A DNA stretch of 64,000 bases from Chloroflexota bacterium (GCA_958295775.1 CATQHC010000009.1:372001-436000), one strand, 5' to 3'; shown: positions 44,529 to 54,834, counted from the first letter of the stretch. Numbers and translations are program-made. The notes: generated by a model from the letters alone, not told the origin.

Positions 44529-45350
44529 TTATTCCGCTTCTACGCCAATTGCCGCGCCTGTTCGCAGCGGCTGCGCGGCAGCCAAGAATTCGTCCGACGT
44601 AATGGTTCCCGCGATGTCCCGCAACTCGTAGTCGTGGATCGCAATAGTGGTGCAGAGGAGACCGTCAATCGTCTCGCTCGTTTCAATGCCGGTTGTGCAG
44701 TCGCGCAGCAGAACAAGCCCATAGCCGCGGTCGCGCATGGCAAGCATGCCGTAATCCCGATGCGGCACGCACAAGTTGGTGGCAAAGCCCACGTAGAACA
44801 AATAGAGAATTTTGCGGTGAGCGCAAAGTCGGTGGAGTTGGTGTCCGTTGGCAATCACAAAGTCGTCCGGCTGCGGAAAGACCGACTCGTCGATGTAGCG
44901 GTCCTGGTTGATTTGTTCGATCTCGTCTTCCCAGGTACCGGTACGGTCTACCTTCAAATGCGCCCACTCTCCTCTGCGTTTGGCAAAGTCCTCTGGCGGC
45001 CAAGACGGCGAGGCTTGCGGTTCGGACGCTAGTTCGCTGTCGCCCGCATAGCGGAGCCACTGGGGGAATTTGTGTGCCACGCCTGGCGAAGGCGCATGAA
45101 TCACCGTAATGCCAAGGTCGCGGCAGGCGTCCAGCACCGGCGCGATGCGCTCACGGCAAATCCGGCCGGTCCGTTCCACGTGGCTGGCGGTTATGTGGAT
45201 ATCCCAGCAATCGACAAGGACAATCCCGGCCTGCTCCGGCGGCACTGAGAGATCATTGAAGCGATAGCCGAAGTTCTCTTCACGAAACGCAAGGCCGGGC
45301 GCGGTGGGTTCGTGGACGATATGCCGTGTTGAAATCGTTAGTGCTGCCAT
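44529..45350 (-). CDS. Isochorismatase-family cysteine hydrolase
   Basis: A 273-residue hydrolase of the isochorismatase-like fold. The catalytic Asp is in VLVDCWDIHITASH, the lysine or its equivalent in the FVIANGHQLHRL region, and the nucleophilic cysteine in VGFATNLCVPHRDYG. Family members cleave amides or N-carbamoyl compounds. It is the first gene of the operon with the oxidoreductase, with a 133-base gap. The family start MAALTISTRH is used. Confidence 0.82.
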   Translation of the reverse strand: MAALTISTRHIVHEPTAPGLAFREENFGYRFNDLSVPPEQAGIVLVDCWDIHITASHVERTGRICRERIAPVLDACRDLGITVIHAPSPGVAHKFPQWLRYAGDSELASEPQASPSWPPEDFAKRRGEWAHLKVDRTGTWEDEIEQINQDRYIDESVFPQPDDFVIANGHQLHRLCAHRKILYLFYVGFATNLCVPHRDYGMLAMRDRGYGLVLLRDCTTGIETSETIDGLLCTTIAIHDYELRDIAGTITSDEFLAAAQPLRTGAAIGVEAE

Positions 45351-45744
45351 AACGCTCCCTCACTTTTCCAGCCAAGCCTTACACCAAGCGGCAGGTTAGC
45401 ACTCAGCAAACCCACGCTTACCAAGACTATGGTGCAGCCGCCGCGTTGTCAAGAAAAAGGCCGCTGCGCCAGAGGATAGCCCGCTGTGCTCCGTTCTCGG
45501 TCGGGCGCACTGACAGCCATCGCCTTTGCTTTCGCTCTGATGGGAACACCTCACGGCAGCACGCCTATCAGCGCAGGCCTGGACTCTTTCGTCTTGGAGG
45601 GGAATTCGGTATACTAATGAAGAACGCTCCAGGCGGTAAAGTGCCTTTCTTGCTCTTCCTCATCTGACTTTCGCGGCCGCGACGACCTATTTCCTCTCAG
45701 TTTATTTGGTTCAGTCATCCCGTATATCGGGGAAAGCACACCCC

Positions 45745-47142
45745 ATGAGTCTCCGACCCGCATCGCTCCAGCTTCCCGCGCAAGCCTCGCAGGACTTCCA
45801 GTTGTTGGCGTTGCATCGCCGCCTCCATCAGTCCAATCGCAATTTTGAGCTAGGGCTGGGGCAGGGACAGGAGTTGATTAGGCTTGGCTTGACGGACCGT
45901 CCCGCGGCGGCGATGGCCTACCGGCTGATGCACCGCATTACCGTGAACCCCGGCATGCTCGGCCCCGATGGCTTAGTCACCGGCGCATTGGCCGCTGACA
46001 CAACAGCCGGTACATTCTTGGAGCGCAGGCGCGCGGAAATTCTCGGTGAGCTCACCGATGCCAACCTCTACGGCCTGCGCCGGGAAGTTACCCAACTCGA
46101 ACGCTGGCAAAAGCACCTTGTCGTGCCCATCCCTGAGGACATCGGCGCGGACGCATTCGGACGCTACCTAAGCAATCTTACCCAGGAATTCGAGCCCAGT
46201 GCGATCATCATCGGCAACGAAGAAAACCTGCACGACATTTACGCCGAAGATCTTCAACGCATGCAGTGGTACGTAGATCAATTTGTGGCCGGCCACCGCG
46301 CCGTGAAGCAACGCGATCCTCTGGTGAACGTCTATATGTACGGCGAGGCGTACCGCACCTGGCTTGACGCACGGTCGTTCCTCCAGGTGGTCTTGAGCAT
46401 ACTGGTGGGTCGTAATGTGCTGCCGGATGCGCTGTTGGTGCACTTCTACGACCACCCCGATCTCCTCCAGCCGTGGCTTGCGGAAATCAGTGTGGCTGTC
46501 AGCAACGTCACGCAGCATCACCTGCCGATCATCATTGGCGAACTGGGTCACTACGGCGACGTGACCGGAGACGGGACCATTCTGCGTCAAGGCGCTGAAG
46601 ACGAACAACGCATAACGCCCGCTGAACAGTCACGCTCCGTCGCACAGCTCCTTACCTCAGCAACCGCCAGCATTGCGAGACAAGCATTCTACTTTGGCGC
46701 AATCGACACCATTGGTGCCGGTGGCTTCGAGAGCAGGAAAGGCTTGACCGAGTACGTTGACAACATCGGCGGCATTCTTCCTCGCCCGGCTCTGACAGCT
46801 TTTCGTTTCATTGACAATCTTCTGGCGGGGGCCAATGCTTGGTCGACTATTAGCCGGGAGAGCGGGCTCACCTCCGTACGCTTCGTCCGGCCGCCGCTCA
46901 TGCCTGATGAGGAACAAGACTTGGAAGGCTGGATTGTCTGGGCAAACGACCAGCGCGGGGAACCGCGCGAGCTAACGCTGCCCGCCGGCTTTGTGGGCTA
47001 CGATGTTTACGGCAGACTGCAATTCGACGCTCGGGACGAGCCGGTAGTTATTCGGCTACAAGAATCCCTTAATCCCCACCTCGGCGGCGAAACGGTCATC
47101 GCCTTCCGGCTCTCCGGCAACGAGTGGTTTGCGCTGACGTAG
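45745..47142 (+). CDS. Glycosidase-like TIM-barrel protein, family uncertain
   Basis: A 465-residue protein without a signal peptide. Several stretches resemble the clan A glycoside hydrolase TIM barrel: IIIGNEENLHDIYAED at strand 4, with an N-E pair, and IIIGELGHYGDVTGD late in the barrel, with a Glu at a place suited to the nucleophile. VHFYDHPDLLQPW lies between. A C-terminal region with mostly beta-type sequence (GWIVWANDQRGEPRELTLP) could be a small beta domain. I cannot name the family. The start follows GGGGAAAGCACACCCC. Confidence 0.6.
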   Translation: MSLRPASLQLPAQASQDFQLLALHRRLHQSNRNFELGLGQGQELIRLGLTDRPAAAMAYRLMHRITVNPGMLGPDGLVTGALAADTTAGTFLERRRAEILGELTDANLYGLRREVTQLERWQKHLVVPIPEDIGADAFGRYLSNLTQEFEPSAIIIGNEENLHDIYAEDLQRMQWYVDQFVAGHRAVKQRDPLVNVYMYGEAYRTWLDARSFLQVVLSILVGRNVLPDALLVHFYDHPDLLQPWLAEISVAVSNVTQHHLPIIIGELGHYGDVTGDGTILRQGAEDEQRITPAEQSRSVAQLLTSATASIARQAFYFGAIDTIGAGGFESRKGLTEYVDNIGGILPRPALTAFRFIDNLLAGANAWSTISRESGLTSVRFVRPPLMPDEEQDLEGWIVWANDQRGEPRELTLPAGFVGYDVYGRLQFDARDEPVVIRLQESLNPHLGGETVIAFRLSGNEWFALT

Positions 47143-47288
47143 CCGCGCGGTCAAGATTCAAGGGATGCAATCAGTTTTCTTCGGGGTGAAGCACTGACGG
47201 CTAGGCCGGTGGCGCAAACCAAGAATAGCCGCTTGCCTCCAAGTACGGGGGCCTGAGGATTGGCGCTCGCCGCCCGAATTCTCCCGGT

Positions 47289-49856
47289 CTACTCCTGCGC
47301 CCGCCGCTTGAGTTCGTACAGCGTATTGATTGCCTCAAGCGGAGTCATGCCATCAACGTCGAGGTCCTGCAGTTGCGTGAGCACGGGGTGGGGACCGCTA
47401 AAGAGCGGAAGCTGATCGGCGCCATTCTGGCGCGGTATTGGTCCCGCCTCACCCCGCAGATGCCGTTCTTCCAGTTCGTGCAACACCTGCTCTGCCCGGC
47501 GCAGCACCGGCCGCGGCAACCCTGCCAGCTTCGCCACGTTGACGCCGTACGAACGGTCCGCGCCGCCCGGCACGACTTTGTGAAGAAAGACCACGTTGCC
47601 CTGCTCTTCCAACACGTCCACGCGCGAGTTCTTGACGCGGGGCAGCGTCCCCTCCAATTCGGCCAACTCGTGAAAGTGCGTGGCAAACAGCGTCTTTGAC
47701 TGCAGCCCTGCGTGATTGTGCAGGTATTCCAGCACGGCACGTGCGATTGCCAGCCCATCGTAGGTACTGGTGCCGCGCCCGACTTCGTCGAAGACCACGA
47801 GCGACCGCGGCGTGGCGTGGGTCAGAATGTAGCTCGTCTCCGTCATTTCCACCATAAACGTGCTGGCGCCGGAGGCTATCTCATCCTGCGCGCCCACCCG
47901 CGTGAAAATGCGGTCCACCATGCCGACGCGCGCGGACCGCGCAGCCACGAAACTACCCACCTGGGCCATGAGCACGGTGAGCGCAACTTGCCGGAGATAG
48001 GTGGACTTGCCGGCCATATTCGGCCCTGTGAGCACGATAATCTGTTGGTCGGTATCCAGCCGCACGTCGTTGGGAATGAAGGGCGCTCCCGCCATCGTCG
48101 CCTCCACCACCGGATGCCGCCCCTCGACGATCTCGATACAATCGCCGTGATCTACGCGAGGACGTACATAGTTGCGACGCCCGGCCACCCGGGCGAATCC
48201 GGCAAACACATCGATCGCGGCAAGACCGTGCGCCAGCTTGCGGAGCCTGCGTTCCTCCGCCGCGACGCTCTGCACGATGCCCTCAAATATCCGCTGCTCC
48301 AACGCGCCCTGCGCCTCTTCGGCGTTCAGGATAAGCGATTCGGCGTCCTGCAACTCCGTCGTGCTGTACCGCTCCCCCGTTGTCAGCGTTTGCTTGCGCA
48401 TGTAGCGTTCCGGCACGTCTGAGAGGGCGCCTTTACTCACTTCCAAGTAATAGCCATAGACCTTGTTGTGGCCCACTCTCAGAGACTTGATGCCGGTGGC
48501 GTGCCGCTCCTTGGCCTCAAGATTAGCAATGTACGTCCGCGCCTCGTGGGCGCGCCGCACCAATTCATCGAGTTCCGGGCTATAGCCCTGCTTGATGGGC
48601 GATTGTCCCGGCTCCGGGGCAACCGAAGACTCGATCAACGCCGCCACTTCCGGCGCCGGATCAAGGCTGGCGGCGTGCTCGCGAACGACAGCCGCTGCCG
48701 TAGCTGAACCCATCAGCGCTTGAATTTGCGCTGCCGCGGCCAGCGACCGGCCCAGCCGCGTTAAGTCCGGCGGCGTTGCCAGCCGCTGCAAGGCGCGGTG
48801 CGCAAGCCGTTCGATATCGGCGAGCTTCCCAAGCTGCTCGCGCAGTCGCTCCAGGAGCACCGGACTCTCGGTTAGCGCTGCGACCATCGCCAGGCGCGCC
48901 TCAACCGCACCCACGTCTACCAGCGGTTGGGTAAGCCACTGCCGGAGCAGGCGTCCTCCCATGGCGGAGCGCGTCTCGTCGAGGACACCAATCAGCGAGC
49001 CGTCTTCCTGCTGCGTACGGTTGTTACGCAGGATTTCCAGATTGCGCAGTGTGGCGGGATCCAAGCCCATGAAAGAGTCGAGGGAGTAGGTGCGCAGCCC
49101 GTCGAGTCCGCCGAGGAACGACTTCTGAGTCTCTTCCAAGTACGCCAACAACCCGCCGGCGGCGCGTGTCGCCAGCGGCAGGTCCGCGCAGCCAAATCCG
49201 TCAAGCGTGCCAACCGCGAGCACCCGCAGCAGCGTGCTCGTCGCCTCCCGCAATTCAAAGTGCCAGGACTCGTAGGGCGTGTGCGCGGTAGCGGGGAGTT
49301 GCACGTTCCTTCCCTCGGGGAACACACATTCCGCCGGCTGCAGGCGGCCCAATTCAGCAGCAAGCACTGCTTCCGTATCTTCCCGGATCTCTGTGGCGGC
49401 GAACTCCCCCGTGCTGACATCCGCGTATGCAAGCCCCACGCCCTGCTTGTCCTGCACTATCGCCGCGACGTATGTGTTCTCCTTTGCCGCGAGCAAATCG
49501 GGGTCCACTATTGTGCCCGGTGTAGCTACGCGCACCACCGCCCGCTCCACCAGGCCCTTTCCCGGCTCCGAGACCTGTTCGCAAATCGCGACGCGGTGTC
49601 CCGCCGCGAGCAATCGCCCCAGGTACCTTTCCGCCGCGTGAGCAGGCACGCCGCACATGGGCATCTTCTGACTCTTGCCGAATTCTCGCGCAGTCAATAC
49701 GATCTGCAGAGTTTCAGAAGCTACCTTGGCATCGTCACCAAAAAGCTCGTAGAAGTCGCCGAGGCGGAAGAAGAGCAACGCATCGGGGTAGTTTTGCTTA
49801 ATGCGATAGTACTGCTCTTGTATCGGCGTCAGACGCCGTGGGGAAGACGTAGGCAT
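47289..49856 (-). CDS. mutS: DNA mismatch repair protein MutS
   Basis: An 855-residue MutS that recognises mismatches and starts repair. The N-terminal mismatch-binding motif is GDFYELF (Phe and Glu present), followed by MPMCGVPAHAAERYLGRLL. The ATPase has the Walker A GPNMAGKST, DEIASGASTFMVEMTE, and VVFDEVGRGTSTYDGLAIA. The C-terminal domain and MutS signature are complete. ATG 49856 is used; it lacks a strong ribosome site, and an upstream in-frame extension would add 32 residues without similarity. No mutL is in the window. Confidence 0.95.
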   Translation of the reverse strand: MPTSSPRRLTPIQEQYYRIKQNYPDALLFFRLGDFYELFGDDAKVASETLQIVLTAREFGKSQKMPMCGVPAHAAERYLGRLLAAGHRVAICEQVSEPGKGLVERAVVRVATPGTIVDPDLLAAKENTYVAAIVQDKQGVGLAYADVSTGEFAATEIREDTEAVLAAELGRLQPAECVFPEGRNVQLPATAHTPYESWHFELREATSTLLRVLAVGTLDGFGCADLPLATRAAGGLLAYLEETQKSFLGGLDGLRTYSLDSFMGLDPATLRNLEILRNNRTQQEDGSLIGVLDETRSAMGGRLLRQWLTQPLVDVGAVEARLAMVAALTESPVLLERLREQLGKLADIERLAHRALQRLATPPDLTRLGRSLAAAAQIQALMGSATAAAVVREHAASLDPAPEVAALIESSVAPEPGQSPIKQGYSPELDELVRRAHEARTYIANLEAKERHATGIKSLRVGHNKVYGYYLEVSKGALSDVPERYMRKQTLTTGERYSTTELQDAESLILNAEEAQGALEQRIFEGIVQSVAAEERRLRKLAHGLAAIDVFAGFARVAGRRNYVRPRVDHGDCIEIVEGRHPVVEATMAGAPFIPNDVRLDTDQQIIVLTGPNMAGKSTYLRQVALTVLMAQVGSFVAARSARVGMVDRIFTRVGAQDEIASGASTFMVEMTETSYILTHATPRSLVVFDEVGRGTSTYDGLAIARAVLEYLHNHAGLQSKTLFATHFHELAELEGTLPRVKNSRVDVLEEQGNVVFLHKVVPGGADRSYGVNVAKLAGLPRPVLRRAEQVLHELEERHLRGEAGPIPRQNGADQLPLFSGPHPVLTQLQDLDVDGMTPLEAINTLYELKRRAQE

Positions 49857-50014
49857 CGGCACAGTGCTTTCAAAGCGCGGGACAGTCGCGAAGTCCCGAC
49901 CGTGGGAATTGGGACGGCTTTTTCCCCATTCTAGGTTGGGCGGGAGTCCCATTCAAGCGGTGCCGGCCACGGTGACTGCCGGAGAGTGCGGTTTGCTCAG
50001 GTGTCGGGCGACGC

Positions 50015-51067
50015 CTATTCTTCTTGAAGAATCGCCGGCCAGCGGCTGACAAACGAAAACATCAGGGTTGTAAGGTTCGTCAGCGAGTCAAGATGGACCA
50101 TCTCGAACCCGTGAGTATTCTCGCACGGGAAAGCGAGCGCCGCGATCCGGCCGATTGCGGCTACCTTGCGGGCTATGGATGCGTTCGTGCCGTAGGACTC
50201 CAGCGCAGCGTACTGAATCTCAAGATCGAGCTCCCCGGCCAGGGCGGCAAAGCGACGGAGCATTGTCTCGTCGTAGACGTTGTACGCGTCTTTGTACACC
50301 AACACAGGCGCGCCACCGGCCACAATGCCATACTCTTTCGCGACCGGAGCAACCTCCAAGGCAATGTACGTATCTCCCGGGAGGGTGCGCGCCGCAAATG
50401 GGCCACCGCCGCCGGCGTTCTCTTCCGTGCTTGAAAACACCAGGTACACGTCCTGCGGCGGCGGGCTGCTGACGAGCAGCGCGGCCAGTGAGACCAATAT
50501 CGCCACCGCGCCTTTGTCGTCCAGGGCATATGTGCCCACGTAGTCGCCAATGCGCAAGGGCTGCTTGCGTTCGCGAGCAACCACTGCCTTGGAACCGGGG
50601 TGCACGCCCCGTGCCAGGAGTTCCTCCCTGCCAAGCTTGGCATCGAGGTAACAGTCGGACCACTTGAGCGATCGACCCCCCTCCGAGCGAATAGCATGGA
50701 TTGGGCTCTCTTCCGTGACGTGCATCGCGCCAAAGCAAAGCACCGCCGGTACGGTGCCCACGTCTGCTAGGATGTCCATGGGGCCTTCGCCGTACTTCCA
50801 AGGATACGTACCGCCCAGGCTTGCGACGCGTATCTTGCCGTCGTCCTCAATGCGCTTGATGACAAGACCGAGTTCATCTTTGTGGGCGTCCAAGATCAAC
50901 GGGCAATCGCTCGCCGCTCCCGCTACCTTGACGATAAGGTTGCCGGCAGAATCTTGCCACACGTCGCACGGCAACGGATCAAGATGCGCGCGCAAGACCG
51001 CGTCTATTTCCCGTTCATTGCCCACGGGAGAATGCGCGGTCGTGAGTTCGGCGATGAGGTCAAACAT
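50015..51067 (-). CDS. M42-family metallopeptidase
   Basis: A 350-residue aminopeptidase of the M42 (glutamyl aminopeptidase/endoglucanase-like) family. The metal-ligand stretches are ILDAHKDELGLVIK, YALDDKGAVAIL, VFSSTEENAGGGG, and the late CENTHGFEMVHLDSL. The catalytic Glu is in SSTEEN. M42 enzymes act as cytosolic dodecamers on small peptides. The start follows only a weak site. It is 158 bases from mutS on the same strand. Confidence 0.85.
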   Translation of the reverse strand: MFDLIAELTTAHSPVGNEREIDAVLRAHLDPLPCDVWQDSAGNLIVKVAGAASDCPLILDAHKDELGLVIKRIEDDGKIRVASLGGTYPWKYGEGPMDILADVGTVPAVLCFGAMHVTEESPIHAIRSEGGRSLKWSDCYLDAKLGREELLARGVHPGSKAVVARERKQPLRIGDYVGTYALDDKGAVAILVSLAALLVSSPPPQDVYLVFSSTEENAGGGGPFAARTLPGDTYIALEVAPVAKEYGIVAGGAPVLVYKDAYNVYDETMLRRFAALAGELDLEIQYAALESYGTNASIARKVAAIGRIAALAFPCENTHGFEMVHLDSLTNLTTLMFSFVSRWPAILQEE

Positions 51068-51353
51068 TATTCAATTTCGTAGTGATTGATGATTTACTGT
51101 GTACACTCTAGCTACTCGTTACCAGCAAGGCTACCAAACACCGCAAAGTGCAAATCCAAACTAAACGGCCCCACTGCGCCAGATTTGCAGCCTGTTGCAC
51201 ATCTGAAAGGTGTGAGAGCCATGGAGACCTGCTTCAGCCACGCTAACGCAAGTTACAGCAACCACCAGAACGACCAAGTGCCAAGTAAGCTTCCTGTAAT
51301 CGCTGTGTGTAAGAACCGGGAAAGAAAGCCGCAAGCGCGTATTGGGTAGACAG

Positions 51354-51977
51354 CTAGAAGAGCGGCAGCTTGACTGTGATAAAGCGGCGGTGGATACTTC
51401 CCAGCGCATGCACGGGAATGCGGTTCTCCGCTCTGCTATTCGTGAGCCTACCGGCCACTTTCAAGCTTTGCAGCTTGTGCGTGAACGGGTCCACGCGCAT
51501 TTCGTCCCAGTGCCCCACTTTGGCATAGACATCGCGCACGAAGGTGTTGCCGTCAAGTTCGGCGTCCGGCACAAACGTATCCGGGAGTGCGGCCGCCTCC
51601 GCATGTACGCTGCCGTCAGCGCGACGCTGGAGCACGAGCGGTACACCGGCAATTGCGTCTACGTCAGGAAACGCCGACAGCGCCTGGCGCAGGTCCGACG
51701 CGGCAATTGTTAAGGCAATAGCCTGGCCGCTCACTCCGCGCACAAGCATGAGCGGCGCCTGGACGCGCACGATACCTTCCGCCGCCGTTGAGGGTGTTGT
51801 TGCCCGCCCCTCGCGGACCGCAGCTACCTCCACCGGCGCCGGGACGACAAGGGCCTGATCGAGGTGCAAGACTATGGCTTTTACGGTTCGCGACAGCGGA
51901 TCGATGACAATGCCGCCGAGCGTGCCAAGCGCTTCCCCATCATCTGCAGTGATAGGTGCGCCAAGCGCTAGATCCAT
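51354..51977 (-). CDS. PRC-barrel domain protein
   Basis: A 207-residue protein. The N-terminal half (MDLALGAPITADDGEALGTLGGIVIDPLSRTVKAIVLH) matches a PRC-barrel, as in RimM and photosynthetic reaction-centre H-subunits. The second half (DVDAIAGVPLVLQRR, ELDGNTFVRDVYAKVGHWDEMRVDPFTHKL) may be a further barrel. Its function is unknown. The start at 51977 follows GGAGGAAACTG. The 286-base gap to the peptidase holds nothing I recognise. Confidence 0.7.
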   Translation of the reverse strand: MDLALGAPITADDGEALGTLGGIVIDPLSRTVKAIVLHLDQALVVPAPVEVAAVREGRATTPSTAAEGIVRVQAPLMLVRGVSGQAIALTIAASDLRQALSAFPDVDAIAGVPLVLQRRADGSVHAEAAALPDTFVPDAELDGNTFVRDVYAKVGHWDEMRVDPFTHKLQSLKVAGRLTNSRAENRIPVHALGSIHRRFITVKLPLF

Positions 51978-52101
51978 CAGTTTCCTCCATTCAGACAGGC
52001 GCCAGACTGAAGTCATTGTAGCGGATAGGCCGTTTGCTGGCTAGCAGCGAGAGCTAGGAACTCCGCAGGTGCTCAGCCCTGCTTTGGGCACGATTCCACT
52101 A

Positions 52102-52509
52102 TCAGCCCGGCACGGTGAGTGCCAAGCTCAGACCAAATCCTGCGAGCAGTCCCCACCAGCGCCAGTCCGGCGGCTGCCAGCGTCCTTCGCTGCGCGTCTC
52201 GGTCCAAGCGAACGCGGCAAAGTGGGTGAGGCCCATCAGGAGCAGCGCCAGCCACGCCCACCAATGGCCGTCCCGGATACCCCAAAAGGTCAGTCCCCAC
52301 CACGCCACACCCATGATGAAGACGTGCATGGCGATATGGCGCGAAAATGCCCGCAACTCCGGGGCGTCATTCGCACCTAACCGTGGCGCTAGACACTTTC
52401 CGTATGGCCCAAGTCCAGCCAGGGTGGCCACCGTGAGCGCAAAATGGATTGCCGCTCCCAAGAGAAGCAGAAGCCAACCGGCGGTGAAGAGGTCGAGGCC
52501 TAATGACAC
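52102..52509 (-). CDS. Small polytopic membrane protein of unknown function
   Basis: A 135-residue protein from GTG 52509 with four hydrophobic segments: LFTAGWLLLLLGAAIHFALTVATL, IAMHVFIMGVAWWGLTFW, WWAWLALLLMGLTHFAAFAW and WGLLAGFGLSLALTV. I do not recognise the family. It lies between the PRC-barrel and MFS genes on the same strand. Confidence 0.65.
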   Translation of the reverse strand: MSLGLDLFTAGWLLLLLGAAIHFALTVATLAGLGPYGKCLAPRLGANDAPELRAFSRHIAMHVFIMGVAWWGLTFWGIRDGHWWAWLALLLMGLTHFAAFAWTETRSEGRWQPPDWRWWGLLAGFGLSLALTVPG

Positions 52510-52622
52510 GTTCCGTTACCGCACTTGAAGCTCGTGCATGTGAATTCAGTTCGCATTTCGGACATCGGCCTCGTTGGCCTCCAATTAGTCTTCTGCCAGC
52601 CGACCCCCCCGAAGACGCAGTG

Positions 52623-53822
52623 TCAGGTCAAAGCGCGCCGCTCGCGCTGATTGCGGGTCTCCGGCACGAACCAGGCCAAGTTGCTTGCCGCCAGCGCGCC
52701 AACGCCTGCCAGGACGATTGCGGCAAGGCCGAGTCCCGTGAGGTCCGCTACCGCGCCTACGACCAGCGGCCCCCCGGTATTCCCGCCGTCCCCAATTAGC
52801 CGCCACAGCCCGAGGAACTCACCCATCGCGTCCCGGGGTGCGAGATCGCTGCCGAGAGTCATCATGGTGCCGGAGCCGAGACCGTTTCCAAGACCCATGA
52901 TAGCAGCCGCCGCGAGCAACGAGGCGTAGCCTACGGTCAGGGGCACCATTGCCATGCCCGTGCCAAGGATGATCATGGAAGGCACCGAAGCCCACTTGCG
53001 CCCCATGCGGTCCTGCAGCAGGCCGGCGATGCCGAAGAGCGACATGTCTATTGCGGCTGAGACTGTGAGAATGACACCCACTGCCGCCACGTCTAGCCCC
53101 AAGACCGTCGCACCGTACAACGGCACGATGAGTTCGCGCCCCGCGCGAATCATCTGCGCGAGGATTTGGGCGCTCCCGGCCGCAAACAGATCGCGACGGT
53201 ACGTTCTTACAATCTGCGCCATTGTCCGCCAGTGCGGGCGGCGATGCCCAGCCTGAGCCCGCTCACGCGACTCCGGCACATAGATGAGAGTGATGACGAG
53301 GGCAACGCCGGCCAAGGCAGCGGCTAACAGGAAAGGCGTTTGCAACCCAAGTCTTGCACCGACGAAACCGCCAATGGCGGGACTGGCAAACACGCCGATG
53401 CGGCTTACACCCCCGAAGGCCGATAGGGCCCGTCCCCGTACATCCAAAGGGATGACTTCTGAGATAAATGCCATGCGGGAGAGCATCCACATGGCCGTGC
53501 CCGCGCCGGAGACCAACCGCAGCAACACCAGTACGTAGTAGTTTTCAATTAGCCCCATCAGCAATAGTGAGAGGCACGCCACGCCCACGCCAACCAGCAT
53601 CACTTTGCGGCTGCCAAAGCGCTCAAGCATCACGCCGGAGGGAAGGTCCGTAACCAGAGTGCCGATGCCTTTTGCGGCAACCGCCAGGCTCACCAAGCTG
53701 AACGAAACGCCAAATGTGGTGGCATAGAGGGGCAGCGTTGGGATCAAGAGGCCCTGCGTAAATGCCATTAAGAAGCTAGGCACATACACCGGTAGCAAGA
53801 GCGCCAAGACGCGACGGCTCAT
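52623..53822 (-). CDS. Major facilitator superfamily transporter
   Basis: A 399-residue MFS protein with about 12 membrane helices, starting LLPVYVPSFLMAFTQGLLIPTLPLYA. The loop between helices 2 and 3 has SGVMLERFGSRKVML, the family motif A (G-x-x-x-D/E-R-x-G-R/S-R/K), with a matching second copy GLLQDRMGRKWAS. Such proteins usually export drugs or metabolites. No regulator is next to it. The start is ATG 53822, without a strong ribosome site. Confidence 0.88.
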   Translation of the reverse strand: MSRRVLALLLPVYVPSFLMAFTQGLLIPTLPLYATTFGVSFSLVSLAVAAKGIGTLVTDLPSGVMLERFGSRKVMLVGVGVACLSLLLMGLIENYYVLVLLRLVSGAGTAMWMLSRMAFISEVIPLDVRGRALSAFGGVSRIGVFASPAIGGFVGARLGLQTPFLLAAALAGVALVITLIYVPESRERAQAGHRRPHWRTMAQIVRTYRRDLFAAGSAQILAQMIRAGRELIVPLYGATVLGLDVAAVGVILTVSAAIDMSLFGIAGLLQDRMGRKWASVPSMIILGTGMAMVPLTVGYASLLAAAAIMGLGNGLGSGTMMTLGSDLAPRDAMGEFLGLWRLIGDGGNTGGPLVVGAVADLTGLGLAAIVLAGVGALAASNLAWFVPETRNQRERRALT

Positions 53823-54326
53823 GGGACGAATTGCATAGAAGGCGGCACACTAAGGCGGCCGCTCCCATAGTCAACAGGAGAAGCACAGTGAACCGGCCCG
53901 GCTACGGCAATCGTGGCGCCGGCTGCGCCCGGCGCGCGCACGTGAAATCGACAGGGAGAACTAAACGTCGGCATCTCTAAGTAAAAGACACGTCAAGGAG
54001 GCAACAAACGGCGCTGGCGCATCTACTATAGCATAAGCCGGTGGGCGGTTTGGCAGCCGGTATACGCTTGCATCTTGAGCGTCTTTCATTCAAGTAACAG
54101 CGCGTCACAGAGCCAAACTAAGGCAATCGCGCGCTGATTCATCAATGGTGCTTGCATCAATATGATTAGTCTCGTATACTTGGTCAATCAATGCACATCA
54201 TGTATGCCGCATGCATGAATGAGCAATATGCGACAGTGGTGCTTCACGCGCAGAATCGTAGTATTGCGCGGTTGTGATTGATGTAGAGGTGCAGGCGGTG
54301 AGAACCAGTGCAAGGAGATGTCCATA
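53823..54326. other. Gap with a candidate promoter for the zinc-ribbon gene
   Basis: About 500 bases without a gene. A TATACT (54175-54180) with TTGCAT 17 bases upstream (54152-54157) is a candidate promoter, about 150 bases from the start at 54327. Nothing else recognisable lies here. Confidence 0.35.
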
Positions 54327-54605
54327 GTGTCAGCCGAGGATCGCTCGATAATCTGTGTGGAGTGCAACCAGCCGTTTGCTTTCACTGCCGGAGAGCAAGC
54401 GTTCTATCAGGAAAAGGGCCTTATGCATGAACCGCGCCGCTGTCCGGAGTGTCGCACGGCACGACGGCGGGAACGCCACGGCGAGCGCCAGATGCACGAG
54501 GGGGTGTGCGCAGATTGCGGCAGCGTTGCTCGCGTACCGTTTGTACCGCGCGATGACCGGCCTATCTACTGCAGCGATTGTTTTACAAACCGCCGCGCCG
54601 AATAA
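54327..54605 (+). CDS. Double zinc-ribbon protein (zf-trcl plus CxxC-x17-CxxC)
   Basis: A 92-residue protein with two zinc sites. The first, CVECNQPFAFTAGEQAFYQEKG followed by CPEC, matches the probable zinc-ribbon family with the AGEQ-FY pattern. The second is CADC then 17 residues then CSDC, the CxxC-x17-CxxC type. GTG 54327 is chosen: AAGGAG lies nine bases upstream, whereas for the ATG at 54318 the same AAGGAG would be directly adjacent. Similar proteins are common and of unknown function; nucleic-acid or protein binding is likely. Confidence 0.8.
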   Translation: MSAEDRSIICVECNQPFAFTAGEQAFYQEKGLMHEPRRCPECRTARRRERHGERQMHEGVCADCGSVARVPFVPRDDRPIYCSDCFTNRRAE

Positions 54606-54834
54606 CATGGGCTGATATTGGAACCAATTCGAGCCTGAGAGTCCCTTGCTTGGCCCTACCAGCCGTGGGTCTATAGGGGCCAGCCCATCTACTCATATCC
54701 TTCGCATACATCGCATCGAAACGAAGGAGCGCAACGGCCTCATTGAGGCGAGCCAAGGCGCTCCGGAGAATTCGCCAGTTAGCCGGCATTTCTCGTGAGA
54801 GAATGGTTGACAAGGATATTATCTTTTGGTAGCC

